From Marinobacter sp. MDS2 (GTDB lineage: Bacteria > Pseudomonadota > Gammaproteobacteria > Pseudomonadales > Oleiphilaceae): DNA of 64,000 bases. The notes beneath the pieces were generated by a model. That model had not been told where the DNA came from. It searched no databases and saw nothing but the letters and a program-made list of their open reading frames with translations. The stretch is from positions 2,232,001 to 2,296,000 of the forward strand of contig NZ_JAVAJF010000001.1 of assembly GCF_030718085.1 (NCBI RefSeq), read 5' to 3'. The position numbers were made by a program, and so were the translations under genes. Positions 19,540-28,972 of the stretch are shown here, in pieces; position 1 is the stretch's first letter, and every line of letters begins with the position of its first letter.

Positions 19540-21615
19540 ATGGCGTCACTGGATGACATCTCCGTTACCGAGATCAAGGGCGTAGGAAACGCCCTGGCCG
19601 AGAAATTGGCCAAGCTGGGCATCCAGTCCATGCAAGACCTTCTATTTCACCTGCCGCATCGCTACGAAGACCGCACGCGGGTTATCCCGATGGGCAGTCT
19701 TCGAGTGGGCGATGTGGCGGTGGTGGAAGGCGAGGTGATGAAAGCCGACCTGGTGATGGGGCGCCGCCGCAGCCTGCAGGTGACGTTGAAAGACGACAGC
19801 GGCTTTCTGGTACTGCGCTTCTTCCACTTCAACGCTGCCCAGAAAAACCAGCTCAGTGAAGGCACCCGAGTGCGATGCTTCGGTGAAGTTCGTCCCGGCC
19901 GAGCCGGTTACGAGTTTTACCACCCCGAATACCAGACCAACCCGCCACCTATGCCAGCCGCCAGTGACGCCACACTCACGCCGGTTTATCCGTTAACCGA
20001 AGGCATCCAGCAGCCTCGCGTTCGAAGCTTGTGCCAGCAAGCACTGAAATACCTTGAGCGCTACCCGATCAAAGACTGGTTGCCACCGGAGTTGCTGGCG
20101 GATTATCAGCTACCGTGCATCACCGAGGCGGTAAAACTGGTGCATTCGCCCCCCGCTGGTGCTCCTGTGCATCTGTTGGTTGAGGGGCGTCACCCCGCTC
20201 AGCAACGGTTGGTAATGGAAGAGTTGCTGGCGCACCAGCTGAGCCTGCTGCAGGTAAGAGAACAGATACAAGCGCGAGAGGCGTTACCGTTGTTACCGAC
20301 AGGTGATCTGACCGAACGCTTTGTGGAAGAGCTGCCGTTCCAGCTCACCGGTGCCCAACGTCAAGTCATGAGCGAAATCCGCCAAGACCTAAGCCAGCCG
20401 GTTCCGATGCTTCGGTTGGTGCAAGGGGATGTTGGCTCTGGTAAAACCGCTGTGGCGGCCCTAGCGGCCTTGCAGGCGCTCGGCGCGGGGGCTCAGGTTG
20501 CCTTGATGGCCCCCACCGAAATTCTCGCGGAACAGCACTACACAAATTTCAAAAGCTGGCTGGAGCCGTTAGGCATTCCCATTGCGTGGTTATCCGGCAA
20601 AGTAAAAGGCAAAGCCCGCCAGCAGGCCTTGGAAGCGGTCGCGAGTGGCGAAGCTCAGGTCGCGATTGGAACCCATGCTCTGTTTCAGGATGACGTTTTG
20701 TTCCACCGGCTGGCGTTGGTGATTGTCGATGAACAGCATCGTTTTGGTGTGCACCAGCGCCTCGCGCTGAGAGAGAAAGGCGTGGGCGGCTCGCTGGCGC
20801 CGCACCAGTTGATCATGACCGCAACCCCGATACCACGAACGCTGGCCATGAGCGCCTACGCCGACTTGGATACTTCGGTCATTGATGAACTGCCGCCCGG
20901 GCGAAAACCGATAGAAACCATTGTGCTGCCAGACAGCCGGCGTGACGATATTATCGAACGAGTGCGCAGTGCCTGCCGTGAGGGGCGGCAAGCCTATTGG
21001 GTGTGCACTTTGATTGAAGAATCTGAAGCCTTGCAGTGCCAGGCGGCAGAGGTAACCGCTCAGGAACTGACAGAGCGTTTATCTGATCTCAAGGTGGGCC
21101 TTGTGCACGGCCGTTTGAAGGCTCAAGAAAAGGCCGATGTGATGGCCCGCTTTAAAGACGGTGAGCTGGATCTCTTGGTGGCGACCACGGTGATTGAGGT
21201 TGGGGTGGATGTGCCCAATGCTTCGTTAATCATCATCGAAAACCCCGAGCGCCTGGGCCTGGCTCAGCTGCACCAGCTCCGTGGCCGTGTGGGGCGCGGT
21301 GAGCAGGCCAGCTTTTGTGTATTGATGTATCACCCACCACTGTCGATGAATGGTAAAGCACGCCTACAGGCGCTCAGAGATAGCCAAGACGGCTTTGTCA
21401 TCGCCGAGAAAGACCTTGAGATACGTGGCCCCGGTGAAGTGCTGGGCACTCGTCAAACGGGCTTGATGCAGTTCCGCTTGGCCAATTTCGAACGAGACAA
21501 AGGCTGGATCGAGCCCATCAAGGAAATGGCGCCTGCGCTTATGAAGCAGCCAAGAGTGGTCGATGCGCTGATTCGTCGATGGCTGGGCGAGAAAATTCGG
21601 TATGGCGATGTGTGA
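19540..21615 (+). CDS. recG: ATP-dependent DNA helicase RecG
   Basis: Branch-migrating helicase that regresses stalled forks and acts on Holliday junctions and R-loops. The 691-residue product has the N-terminal wedge/OB domain (MQDLLFHLPHRYEDRTRV), Walker A GDVGSGKTAVAA, Walker B with DEQHRFG, motif III TATPIPRTLAMSAY, and the C-terminal motifs GRLKAQEKADVMARF, TTVIEVGVDVPNA and QLRGRVGRG. It is normal length and complete. It is probably co-transcribed with oxyR. Confidence 0.98.
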   Translation: MASLDDISVTEIKGVGNALAEKLAKLGIQSMQDLLFHLPHRYEDRTRVIPMGSLRVGDVAVVEGEVMKADLVMGRRRSLQVTLKDDSGFLVLRFFHFNAAQKNQLSEGTRVRCFGEVRPGRAGYEFYHPEYQTNPPPMPAASDATLTPVYPLTEGIQQPRVRSLCQQALKYLERYPIKDWLPPELLADYQLPCITEAVKLVHSPPAGAPVHLLVEGRHPAQQRLVMEELLAHQLSLLQVREQIQAREALPLLPTGDLTERFVEELPFQLTGAQRQVMSEIRQDLSQPVPMLRLVQGDVGSGKTAVAALAALQALGAGAQVALMAPTEILAEQHYTNFKSWLEPLGIPIAWLSGKVKGKARQQALEAVASGEAQVAIGTHALFQDDVLFHRLALVIVDEQHRFGVHQRLALREKGVGGSLAPHQLIMTATPIPRTLAMSAYADLDTSVIDELPPGRKPIETIVLPDSRRDDIIERVRSACREGRQAYWVCTLIEESEALQCQAAEVTAQELTERLSDLKVGLVHGRLKAQEKADVMARFKDGELDLLVATTVIEVGVDVPNASLIIIENPERLGLAQLHQLRGRVGRGEQASFCVLMYHPPLSMNGKARLQALRDSQDGFVIAEKDLEIRGPGEVLGTRQTGLMQFRLANFERDKGWIEPIKEMAPALMKQPRVVDALIRRWLGEKIRYGDV

Positions 21616-21727
21616 ATCAGATTGGATATTGGCCGTTGATACTGTTCACAATAAAGACCTGTTAATAAAAAACCATTAGTTGCAGAATGAACGCATACGG
21701 ATTTCTAGAGTTTACAAGGAGGCATAG

Positions 21728-23095
21728 ATGGAGCTCCCCGGAGTAGTTCAGCAGGCGCTAGGTGAGAGTGCGTTGGATGTATCCCTACGCAGTGTCGGGC
21801 AAATCAAGCCAAGGCACATGCTGCGGATGGTTCTCCTAAGCGACAGTGAAGGAAACCTTCAAGCAATACTCCGCCGGGATGACCTGTTCGATCTGGAAAC
21901 CCTGAACAAAATTTTGGGTCGCGACTTGAAGCTGATGCAACGCACTGAACAAGTGCGGGTTCGCCAGCGAGCCGGCCTGCAGGAGTTGCCCGCACTACCT
22001 TCGCTGACCGGCTGGCCGACCGTCATCGATCGAAGGGTTGATGAACTGGAATCCATCGCGCTTGAGTTAGTGGAACAGAACCTCGCGGTCACCATGCCTT
22101 TGGACGACTTCCGGAAACTCACGGCCAAAGCAGACCGCAACGGTTTCGCCATCGATGCGCAATCGGTCGCTGTTAATCGTAATAACGGACAGAATGACCG
22201 GGATGAGCTGCACAACGCGCTGAAGAAATTCACGGGCCGCCGTATTCAGCAGCGGCTTGAAGATACCCTGGAACTCCCGCCTCTCCCGGAAACCGCTCAG
22301 CGCATCATTCATTTGCGGGTGAACCCCAACGCCGTGATGGGCGATTTGGTGGATATCGTGGAAAGCGATCCCAGCCTTGCGGCGCAAGTGGTGAGTTGGG
22401 CTTCATCGTCATTCTATGCGGCCGCAGGGCAGGTGCGCTCGGTACACGATGCCGTCTCACGCGTATTGGGCTTCGATTTGGTGATGAACCTTGCCATGGG
22501 CTTGTCGCTCGGGCGCGCGCTTAATGAACCGCAAGATCACCCCGATGGCTACGTAGATTATTGGCAGCAGGCCATCTGGCAGGCACAGTCGGCGGGTATT
22601 TTGGCCAGTATGATGCCTCGAGGCCAACGCCCGTTGTTCGGCTTGGCCTATCTCTCTGGTTTGCTGCACAACTTTGGCCACCTGGTGTTGGCCCAGGTAT
22701 TTCCCCCGCATTTCAAGCTGGTGTGCCGATCGCTGGAAGTAAACCCGAATATTGATTCCAGCGTGATTGAGCACCACCTGCTGGGCATTACCCGCGAACA
22801 GATTGCGGCAACCCTGATGGAAAACTGGGGCATGCCGGAAGAGGTGGTAAAAGCCCTTCGCTACCAGAAGAATCCGGATTACGAAGGCGATCATCGTGTT
22901 TATGCTCGCTTGCTCTGGCTGGGGCGCCAGCTTTTGACGGCTCGAGGTGTTGCTCTGGGTGCTGGCGAGCCATTAGGCAATGAAGTGTTTGAAGAACTGG
23001 GCTTGGATCGTGAAAAGGTTGAAAGCCGCTTTGATGAGCTGGTCGAGAATAAAGACAGCGTGATGGCAATGGCCGGAATGATGTCGCCTAGCTGA
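21728..23095 (+). CDS. HDOD-domain protein with a YbaK-like N-terminal domain
   Basis: 455 residues in two parts. About residues 1-155 look like a YbaK/ProX-type aminoacyl-tRNA deacylase domain (LRMVLLSDSEGNLQAILRRDDLFDLETLNKILG, read as two halves); activity is not evident. Residues about 175-400 are an HDOD domain (LELPPLPETAQRIIHLRVNP, VDIVESDPSLAAQVVSWASS, GLLHNFGHLVLAQVFP, EHHLLGITREQIAATLMENWG). HDOD is a non-catalytic relative of HD phosphohydrolases, used as a signalling scaffold. An AAGGAGG stands seven bases before the ATG. The HDOD call is firm; the N-terminal assignment is moderate. Confidence 0.85.
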   Translation: MELPGVVQQALGESALDVSLRSVGQIKPRHMLRMVLLSDSEGNLQAILRRDDLFDLETLNKILGRDLKLMQRTEQVRVRQRAGLQELPALPSLTGWPTVIDRRVDELESIALELVEQNLAVTMPLDDFRKLTAKADRNGFAIDAQSVAVNRNNGQNDRDELHNALKKFTGRRIQQRLEDTLELPPLPETAQRIIHLRVNPNAVMGDLVDIVESDPSLAAQVVSWASSSFYAAAGQVRSVHDAVSRVLGFDLVMNLAMGLSLGRALNEPQDHPDGYVDYWQQAIWQAQSAGILASMMPRGQRPLFGLAYLSGLLHNFGHLVLAQVFPPHFKLVCRSLEVNPNIDSSVIEHHLLGITREQIAATLMENWGMPEEVVKALRYQKNPDYEGDHRVYARLLWLGRQLLTARGVALGAGEPLGNEVFEELGLDREKVESRFDELVENKDSVMAMAGMMSPS

Positions 23096-23096
23096 A

Positions 23097-23123
23097 TAAA
23101 AAAGCCGGCCCGCAGGGGCCGGC
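23097..23123 (-). terminator. Terminator reading on the minus strand
   Basis: A 20-base GC-rich hairpin (23104-23123, GCCGGCCC arm) has an A-run on its left, so on the minus strand it ends in a T-run. It probably ends the transcript of the DUF2489 gene; on the plus strand, past the HDOD stop, it lacks a T-run. Confidence 0.75.
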
Positions 23124-23376
23124 AATGATGTCCGCAAATTGCAGAGTCCGTCTCACTAATCAGGAGAAAACAAGGACAGGGCTTCGAGCGAAGTGACAAA
23201 TTCCGTAGCCCTGCTTTAAATCTAGCTAATGCTCGGTAAAAGGAAAGGCGCCGCCGCAGAAAGCGGAATGTGACACAGCTCTCATTTTCTTGATCTGGCC
23301 GAAGGCACTGAATTGTTTCATTAAAGCCTTTGCACCTTCGGTTTTGTTGTTACAAATCATTACACATGGGTGTGGC

Positions 23377-23835
23377 TTACTCGAAACGCTCATGTCGGAG
23401 GGCGCTCGCGGCCTGACGAATACGCTCCGCATATTCTTTCTCAACGGCAAACCGTTCAACATCCATCTGTTGCACCATTTCCGTATCTGCCGCCTTCCGC
23501 GCTCGGTGTGTGGGCATGTGTTCCAGTTTCTCATGCACCACTTGGAACACGTTATACGGCTCTTGCGACAGGAGTTCTGGCGCGACGTAATCCAGTAGCC
23601 CCTTGAGGCGCAGGCAAGCTTCGGAATGCTCCACCTGCTCCTCTTCCACGGCAATGGCGATAATCCGGATGCTCTCCACCATTTTTTCCTTGCGCTTAGC
23701 CTGAAACTCCTCGGCTTTTTTCTGCCGCAACCGTTCTTCATTGAGCAAGCGTGACTGCCGCCAGATATAAAACAACAACAGCCCGATAACCACCAGACCG
23801 ATTGCAATAAACGCCAATTGAAGCCCTCTGGGCAT
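23377..23835 (-). CDS. DUF2489 single-pass membrane protein
   Basis: 152 residues of unknown function. One N-terminal transmembrane helix (residues about 8-25, LAFIAIGLVVIGLLLFYIW) leads into a charged cytoplasmic segment rich in Glu, Arg and Lys (EERLRQKKAEEFQAKRKEK), then ECxRLKGLLDY-type sequence and YNVFQVVHEKLEHMPTHRARK, which fit DUF2489. The N-terminus follows a GGGAG six to ten bases upstream. An overlapping longer frame (23226-23855) has no family pattern and is treated as a shadow. It stands alone in the divergent/convergent interval between the HDOD gene and the Ig-like lipoprotein. Confidence 0.82.
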   Translation of the reverse strand: MPRGLQLAFIAIGLVVIGLLLFYIWRQSRLLNEERLRQKKAEEFQAKRKEKMVESIRIIAIAVEEEQVEHSEACLRLKGLLDYVAPELLSQEPYNVFQVVHEKLEHMPTHRARKAADTEMVQQMDVERFAVEKEYAERIRQAASALRHERFE

Positions 23836-23949
23836 TTCAAATCTCCCTCAATCATAGGATGTTGCCTGAACTGATCAGGCCTATTCGCAATAGAGCCTAG
23901 TTTGCCAGAGATTGGGGTAGGGTGCTTGTGAGGGGTTTTCAGCAGAAAA

Positions 23950-23976
23950 AAAAGGCCAGCCCGAGGGGCTGGCCTG
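23950..23976 (-). terminator. Terminator of the Ig-like lipoprotein operon
   Basis: AGGCCAGCCC (23953-23962) pairs with GGGCTGGCCT (23966-23975) around a 3-base loop; an A-run on the left is a T-run on the minus strand. It lies 23 bases past the lipoprotein stop. Confidence 0.9.
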
Positions 23977-23998
23977 ACTTGTAAAAGAACCTTTCGGC

Positions 23999-26900
23999 TT
24001 ACTGAGGAGCGGTTTGTTGCTCGTATTGCGCAGGCAGGTCTTTTACTGGGTTGGTGATGAAGTTGAGGTACGTGCCCCCTACAGGGATCTCCAGAGGTAA
24101 ACGTATCGTTGCTAGACCGGCATTTGGAATTCCAAGCGCGTCTGCTGTAACGAGTAGCTCTCCCTCCGTGCCCACACGATTGGTGTTGATTTGCTCAATT
24201 TGCATTCGGCCATCGTCAAAAAAGGTAATGTCTCCTTCTAGCTCCAAGGTAAATGCACGACCGTAGAGGTCGTGTGTGCCACCCATCGGAATTTCCATGT
24301 CCGGTGCATCGATTAACAGTTCTGCCTGAGTGATAAATACAGGTTGTCCTTTATCACCTTTTGCGATTACGCCAGGAATCAGAGATTTACGACTACAGTC
24401 TGTTTCACACGACGGATCGTCCTTCGCATAGCGCATGCGCAAAACCTGGGTATTCGTGATGGACTCCTCTTGTAGTAGCAAGCCCAAAACTTCAAGTTGC
24501 GTGAAAACGCTAATGGAACTGGTGGTAAGCAGCGTTGGGTACAGGTCAACCCGGATCCCCTCGATTTCATCGCCACTATTTGGCTGCTCCGGGGTTGGGT
24601 CGTAAGTACCCGGCCCAAGGACCTCGGTGTTCAGCGCGTAAGTCTGGTAGATGAACTTTTTGCGAGGACAGTCAGGATGGGCGTCCCCGCGATTGAGAAT
24701 GGTGCTGCCAGTGGTACCGGCAGGGCATCCTACCCGAGCATCAGGATCCGTGAGCGGTATGCCCGTTGACCCGGTATCAAACATTTTAGCTGTAGCCTTT
24801 CCTCCAATAACGGCAAGCTTTGTGGCGTTTGCTGACGGTCCCCAGCCATCTACGTCGTTACCTAAGCCTTCGTGTGCCGCTTCAAAGGGCTCAAGGCAGC
24901 TAGCGTCATAGTTGTCGGCACAATCTATGATGAAGTTTGAGTTAGTGTCACGAACAGGGAAGTTGCGAAGAGCCGTGAAGACTGTATCCTGCTTTTCGGC
25001 GCCCTCAAAATAGATGGTCAAACCATCTCGCCCGGGTGCATTGAGCCCTTCCAGAATATTTGATTTCAATTCAAGCTGGTTTACTTCACTTGCTACCGAA
25101 CGCATTGTGTAACGGTAGAATTTGCCTGGCTCCCAAGGCTGGTCAGGGAAGAAACGAAGACGTTGCTCGTTGAGCTCAAGCCGGCCAGAAACAATCTCTC
25201 CTGAGCCTATTTCACTCTCATTTGGTTTACCGCTTTCGTTGACGGTAACTTTTTCAACAATGAACGTACCATCTTTTCCGAGGCTGATGGTCTTAGCGTC
25301 CATCGTTTGAGAGAAAACAACAGTAATCGGGCGGTCAGACGGCATGGTGTCGACAGGCAAGAGATCGACCTCAATTTTAGCGTTTCCTTTCTCGTGACCG
25401 GCTTGCCTTATGGAGAAACATTCGCCGAGGTCACCCGCAACCAGGTTCATGTTTGTGAAGTCTGTTTCACAAGGGAAACCCGGGTAGGTAGTGAGTGCCA
25501 GCGGCGGTCGTTGAGTGACCGGGGACTCCGAGGAGTCGATAGGGTCCAATTCAAACGTCAAAGAAGGAACTGAAGCAATATTACCTGCTAGGTCTGAAAG
25601 CCCATCCGCCTCCACTCTGTACTCTACACCATGTTCGAGCCCGCCTTTGGGGTTCAGTACAAGTGCTGTTCCGTCCAGCTTAGAGCGCAGGGTTTCTACC
25701 GGACTATTGTCCGCAAACAGAGTCACACCGCCTGCGATAGATGCAGGGTCGAGAGGTTCGTCAAAAAACAGGATCACCGGATCCCCGGGGCGTTGCATAG
25801 ACTGGCGGGTGCTAGGATTAGCATTATCGGCACCAGGCATCCAGCTCAGCAACTGAGGAGCTGTGTTGTCAGACTCACGTAACACTTCAGCGTCGAGCAC
25901 CGAGTCTACGTCTGTTGCAGCCTGCAGATGGAACGCAATGGTGGAGTCAGTGACTTCCTGCCCCAGAAGGTTTGGTTCAACCATGCCAATGGCATCGATT
26001 GTCAGAACACCGTCCTGTACAAGGGCAATACCGCGCAACTCTACGCCCATCAGATCTTGGGATAAGCCAGCGTTCGGCATGGCTTCAGCGGTGTTCATGG
26101 ATACATCCATAAACAAAGTGATATGACGGGGTGCGTTGATGTCGTCGGTATAAGCATTCGGGCTCATGTAACCGGAGGCATCAGATAACATAGTCACCTT
26201 AATGGTGCCGGTTTCCTGGTTGCTTCCGTCATCAATGTTCAGTACCTGGACCTTGCCGCCAACCTTGATGTTGAGGCTGGTGCTTTCCAGAACGCTACCT
26301 TTCGGAATCCTTAAAGGTAGCGCTTCATCGGCTTCGAACGACGGTGCGTAAGCCAATTCAGCAAACAATGAACCGGTCTGCTGGGAGGAGTCGGTAACGC
26401 CCTGCAACACGGAGTTCAGTACAACACCATTAATGGGTTGACCGTTCAATATTGAGGTAATGTTGCCGCCATTAGAGGTGACAGCTTCTTGCTCCAGAAG
26501 CACCGTTGGGCCAGTGGCTCGCGGAGTGAAGTTGAACGACTTGCTCAAACGCGCCCCATCCGGGCCATTGGTCAGGCTGGCGAGGTTGTTCAGCTTCAGT
26601 GTGTATTCTTGGCCGGCATTCAGAATGTCGTCTTTGCTGCCGCATTCTTTCGGGTCTTCGGTGACGCACGGGTCAACGGTGACGCGGTTGCCTTTTACTA
26701 ACACGGTGGCTGGAACAGCTGCACCGTTTTTATCGAGAAGCTCAATCGAGCCACCGTGCTTTTGCCATTCCGGGTGAACCGGGTGGGTCAAAGCGAGACG
26801 GAAGGTAGAGAAGTTCGCGGCTTCGAACGCAGTGCCGTTTGCCGGTACCTGCCAGGCTACGGCAAAGTCATCGGAGGTTTGCGCCAACTCAGCAACGCCG

Positions 26901-27349
26901 CTGAATTCGCCGCGAGTATCGAACTGGATACCCGGCTCGCCTACCGCATTGGGTGTGTTGATTTCACGACCGCTTTCGGTCAGCAGAGGCTCGTTGAAGG
27001 TGATGGAGTAGGTTTCGCGGCTGGCGAGCGTTTGCCCTTCAGCAATCTCCAGCTTGAGACTTTTTCCGCCATCAATCTTGGTAACGGTAAAGGCCGGGCT
27101 GCCTGCGCTCGAATCGACCTGAATCTTCTGAGCAAGCGTCGTGTCATCGTCGGCAATGGCATGGGAAAAGCGAAGTACGATATCCGCTTTCGGGCTGACA
27201 TCCGCCTGGCCGTCCATGGGATAGGAGTAAACCAGCGACACAGACTGATTGCTATCTTTGACGCTCTGCTTGATTTCTTGCTCGTCACTGCCGCCGCATG
27301 CTGCAAGCAGCATGGCGGGGATCAGTGCTAATGTTTTAAATTGTTTCAT
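23999..27349 (-). CDS. Very large Ig-like (Big_5/SbsA-type) lipoprotein
   Basis: 1116 residues, no named homologue known to me. The lipobox LAAC places a lipidated Cys at 18. The mature protein has at least three Ig-like modules of the Big_5/SbsA type: SYPMDGQADVSPKADIVLRFSHAI (split in two halves), SMQRPGDPVILFFDEPLDPASI with LAGNIASVPSL, and DRPITVVFSQTMDAKTI with WEPGKFYRYTMRS. Between them are DUF-like beta-rich segments. Two CxxxC-type clusters (PGFPCETDFTNMN, SCETDCSRKS) could form disulfides. It starts 13 bases after the FadL-type gene upstream and is clearly in one operon with it. This suggests an outer-membrane partner of that porin; the function is unknown. Confidence 0.8.
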   Translation of the reverse strand: MKQFKTLALIPAMLLAACGGSDEQEIKQSVKDSNQSVSLVYSYPMDGQADVSPKADIVLRFSHAIADDDTTLAQKIQVDSSAGSPAFTVTKIDGGKSLKLEIAEGQTLASRETYSITFNEPLLTESGREINTPNAVGEPGIQFDTRGEFSGVAELAQTSDDFAVAWQVPANGTAFEAANFSTFRLALTHPVHPEWQKHGGSIELLDKNGAAVPATVLVKGNRVTVDPCVTEDPKECGSKDDILNAGQEYTLKLNNLASLTNGPDGARLSKSFNFTPRATGPTVLLEQEAVTSNGGNITSILNGQPINGVVLNSVLQGVTDSSQQTGSLFAELAYAPSFEADEALPLRIPKGSVLESTSLNIKVGGKVQVLNIDDGSNQETGTIKVTMLSDASGYMSPNAYTDDINAPRHITLFMDVSMNTAEAMPNAGLSQDLMGVELRGIALVQDGVLTIDAIGMVEPNLLGQEVTDSTIAFHLQAATDVDSVLDAEVLRESDNTAPQLLSWMPGADNANPSTRQSMQRPGDPVILFFDEPLDPASIAGGVTLFADNSPVETLRSKLDGTALVLNPKGGLEHGVEYRVEADGLSDLAGNIASVPSLTFELDPIDSSESPVTQRPPLALTTYPGFPCETDFTNMNLVAGDLGECFSIRQAGHEKGNAKIEVDLLPVDTMPSDRPITVVFSQTMDAKTISLGKDGTFIVEKVTVNESGKPNESEIGSGEIVSGRLELNEQRLRFFPDQPWEPGKFYRYTMRSVASEVNQLELKSNILEGLNAPGRDGLTIYFEGAEKQDTVFTALRNFPVRDTNSNFIIDCADNYDASCLEPFEAAHEGLGNDVDGWGPSANATKLAVIGGKATAKMFDTGSTGIPLTDPDARVGCPAGTTGSTILNRGDAHPDCPRKKFIYQTYALNTEVLGPGTYDPTPEQPNSGDEIEGIRVDLYPTLLTTSSISVFTQLEVLGLLLQEESITNTQVLRMRYAKDDPSCETDCSRKSLIPGVIAKGDKGQPVFITQAELLIDAPDMEIPMGGTHDLYGRAFTLELEGDITFFDDGRMQIEQINTNRVGTEGELLVTADALGIPNAGLATIRLPLEIPVGGTYLNFITNPVKDLPAQYEQQTAPQ

Positions 27350-27362
27350 GGCCTGCTTCTCC

Positions 27363-28700
27363 TCAGAACTTCAGGGTGATGGAGCCGCTGATTACATGGA
27401 TATCACCGTCGGCAGTAACGTTGGTTTCGTTACCGTCAAAGTCGACCAAGGTGAAGTCCCGCTCTTGTAGTTGTTGGTACTGGTAGCCAAGGTCCAAACG
27501 AACAGGGAAGGCCAGCAGTCGTGTGCGGTTATAAGTGGCGCTCACGCCCAGGCCGACGATGATCTTGTCGGTATCCAGGTAGTTGAGTTCCGGGTTCTTA
27601 GTGGTTTTCAGTGGAGATTCTTCATAGGCGATACCACCGCGAACGGCAAAGTTTTCGTTCAGCTGGTACTCAGCGCCCACTCGTGGAACGAGGATGTCGT
27701 CAAAGCCGATACGGTTGCCGGCGGATACGGACTCCTGGTCCTTGATACTGTCTTTGGCGAACTCGTCTTCCAGTTCCGACCAGTTCTGTTGCTCGATACT
27801 GCCGCCAACGCGCCAACCGTCACCGGCGTACTGAGTGCCTAGAACGATGGTTTCCGGCTGGAACGAATCAATGGTTGCAACCGTCAGGCTAAGACCTGGG
27901 TCCGGGATGGTTTGGGTTACAACGATGTTTGAGCCCACGGAGGTTTTGGCCGAGGACTTGGTGCGGTAGGTCAGTGCCGCTTCCCAACCATCGAGGAAGC
28001 AGTCGTCTTTTCCGCAGAAAGTGCTGCCAAAGTCGATGTTGGTGCCCAGAATGGTTTTCAGGGTTGGTTCGGCGTTGACCGCCAACTTCTCGCGGCTGGT
28101 TTCGCCGCCCAGCGTGGACACTGCATCCAGCTGTGCAGCCGCTTCCAGTGTAATTCGTACCGAGGCGCCGGCAGAAATACCGCGCCAGATCGGAGTTGCA
28201 CCACCAACGTTCAGGAACAGAGGCTCTTTGCCGTTTTGCAGATACTGGCCGGTTTCTGAAGTTTCAGATTTGAACGCCAGCATTTCCTTCCCGTATTTCT
28301 CAACACCGGCAATGAAACCAAGATAGATCGGGTGCTTGAATCGGGTCAGCGAGCCCAGGTTGGTCTTCATGCCGATCAGTACGTGCTGACTGGGTGAGCT
28401 TGATACAACGTCGCCATCCGCATTGGGGTTGGCAGAACGAAGCTCTTGCTCGGCGTGCAGAATACCGGAGGTGAGTTCACCGCGGGTATCGCGAGTCAAG
28501 GATGCCGGGTTGTAGTAAGTTGCTGAAACCTGGTCGTTAAACATGGACAGCGATTGAGCGGTAGCAACGTCAATCGGCATCACACCGTAGGTGGTGCCGA
28601 GGTTGCCCATGCTGGCATTCGCTGACATGGAAAGGGTGGCGGATACAGCTGCAACAGCAAGGGTCGTTGCCCGTACAGAAAATCGGGAAGGAAGAACCAT
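27363..28700 (-). CDS. Second FadL/OmpP1-type outer membrane transporter
   Basis: 445-residue predicted beta-barrel. A signal peptide (cleavage likely after ANA, residue 29) is followed by NPASL (SATYYNPASLTRD), the counterpart of the NPAGL motif of FadL, and a barrel ending in LKF. It differs strongly from the porin at 3796. It has a short Cys pair (FCGKDDCF) in a probable loop. The ATG at 28700 has GGAGTG before it; the open frame to 28799 adds no signal-peptide sequence. It is the promoter-proximal gene of a two-gene operon with the 1116-residue lipoprotein. A CA-rich motif lies in its leader. Confidence 0.85.
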   Translation of the reverse strand: MVLPSRFSVRATTLAVAAVSATLSMSANASMGNLGTTYGVMPIDVATAQSLSMFNDQVSATYYNPASLTRDTRGELTSGILHAEQELRSANPNADGDVVSSSPSQHVLIGMKTNLGSLTRFKHPIYLGFIAGVEKYGKEMLAFKSETSETGQYLQNGKEPLFLNVGGATPIWRGISAGASVRITLEAAAQLDAVSTLGGETSREKLAVNAEPTLKTILGTNIDFGSTFCGKDDCFLDGWEAALTYRTKSSAKTSVGSNIVVTQTIPDPGLSLTVATIDSFQPETIVLGTQYAGDGWRVGGSIEQQNWSELEDEFAKDSIKDQESVSAGNRIGFDDILVPRVGAEYQLNENFAVRGGIAYEESPLKTTKNPELNYLDTDKIIVGLGVSATYNRTRLLAFPVRLDLGYQYQQLQERDFTLVDFDGNETNVTADGDIHVISGSITLKF

Positions 28701-28716
28701 TAATACACTCCGTTCG

Positions 28717-28730
28717 CTCTTTGTTGTTGT
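28717..28730 (-). promoter_or_regulatory. CA-rich candidate Hfq/Crc-binding site in the leader of the FadL2 operon
   Basis: On the minus strand the leader contains ACAACAACAAAGAG about 17-30 bases before the ATG at 28700, matching the AAnAAnAA pattern bound by Hfq-Crc. The site is not over the RBS itself (GGAG near 28709) but adjacent to it. The inference is catabolite repression of this operon by the Crc system found elsewhere in the window. Confidence 0.4.
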
Positions 28731-28943
28731 GTACAGCCCCGGCGAGTGCGCAAGGATACTGGTACGGTTGGTCAGGCTGCAGTGTAGGACACTTGTCACT
28801 TTAGGACGTTGGCATATTTGACACTATGTTATGTCTGTAATACCACGTACGCACAGTATGCTAGGTAACCGCATGGTCTGTGTAGATGAGAAGGGCGAAA
28901 GTGTGTGGTGGTTTTGTTGCGGAATGTATCAGGGCGGGCTTTC

Positions 28944-28965
28944 GGGGCTAGCAATTGCTAGCCCC
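28944..28965 (-). terminator. Perfect 22-bp palindrome after the glycine-rich lipoprotein gene
   Basis: A perfect palindrome (centre GCAATTGC) starts eight bases past the lipoprotein stop on the minus strand. There is no T-run, so termination would be weak or Rho-assisted; a protein-binding site is possible too. Confidence 0.5.
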
Positions 28966-28972
28966 GGATTTG

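Noticed and set aside
23226..23855. 209-residue minus-strand frame covering the DUF2489 gene
   Set aside because: It is rich in Cys, Trp and Arg without family pattern; the 152-residue frame inside it has a membrane helix and DUF2489 sequence.
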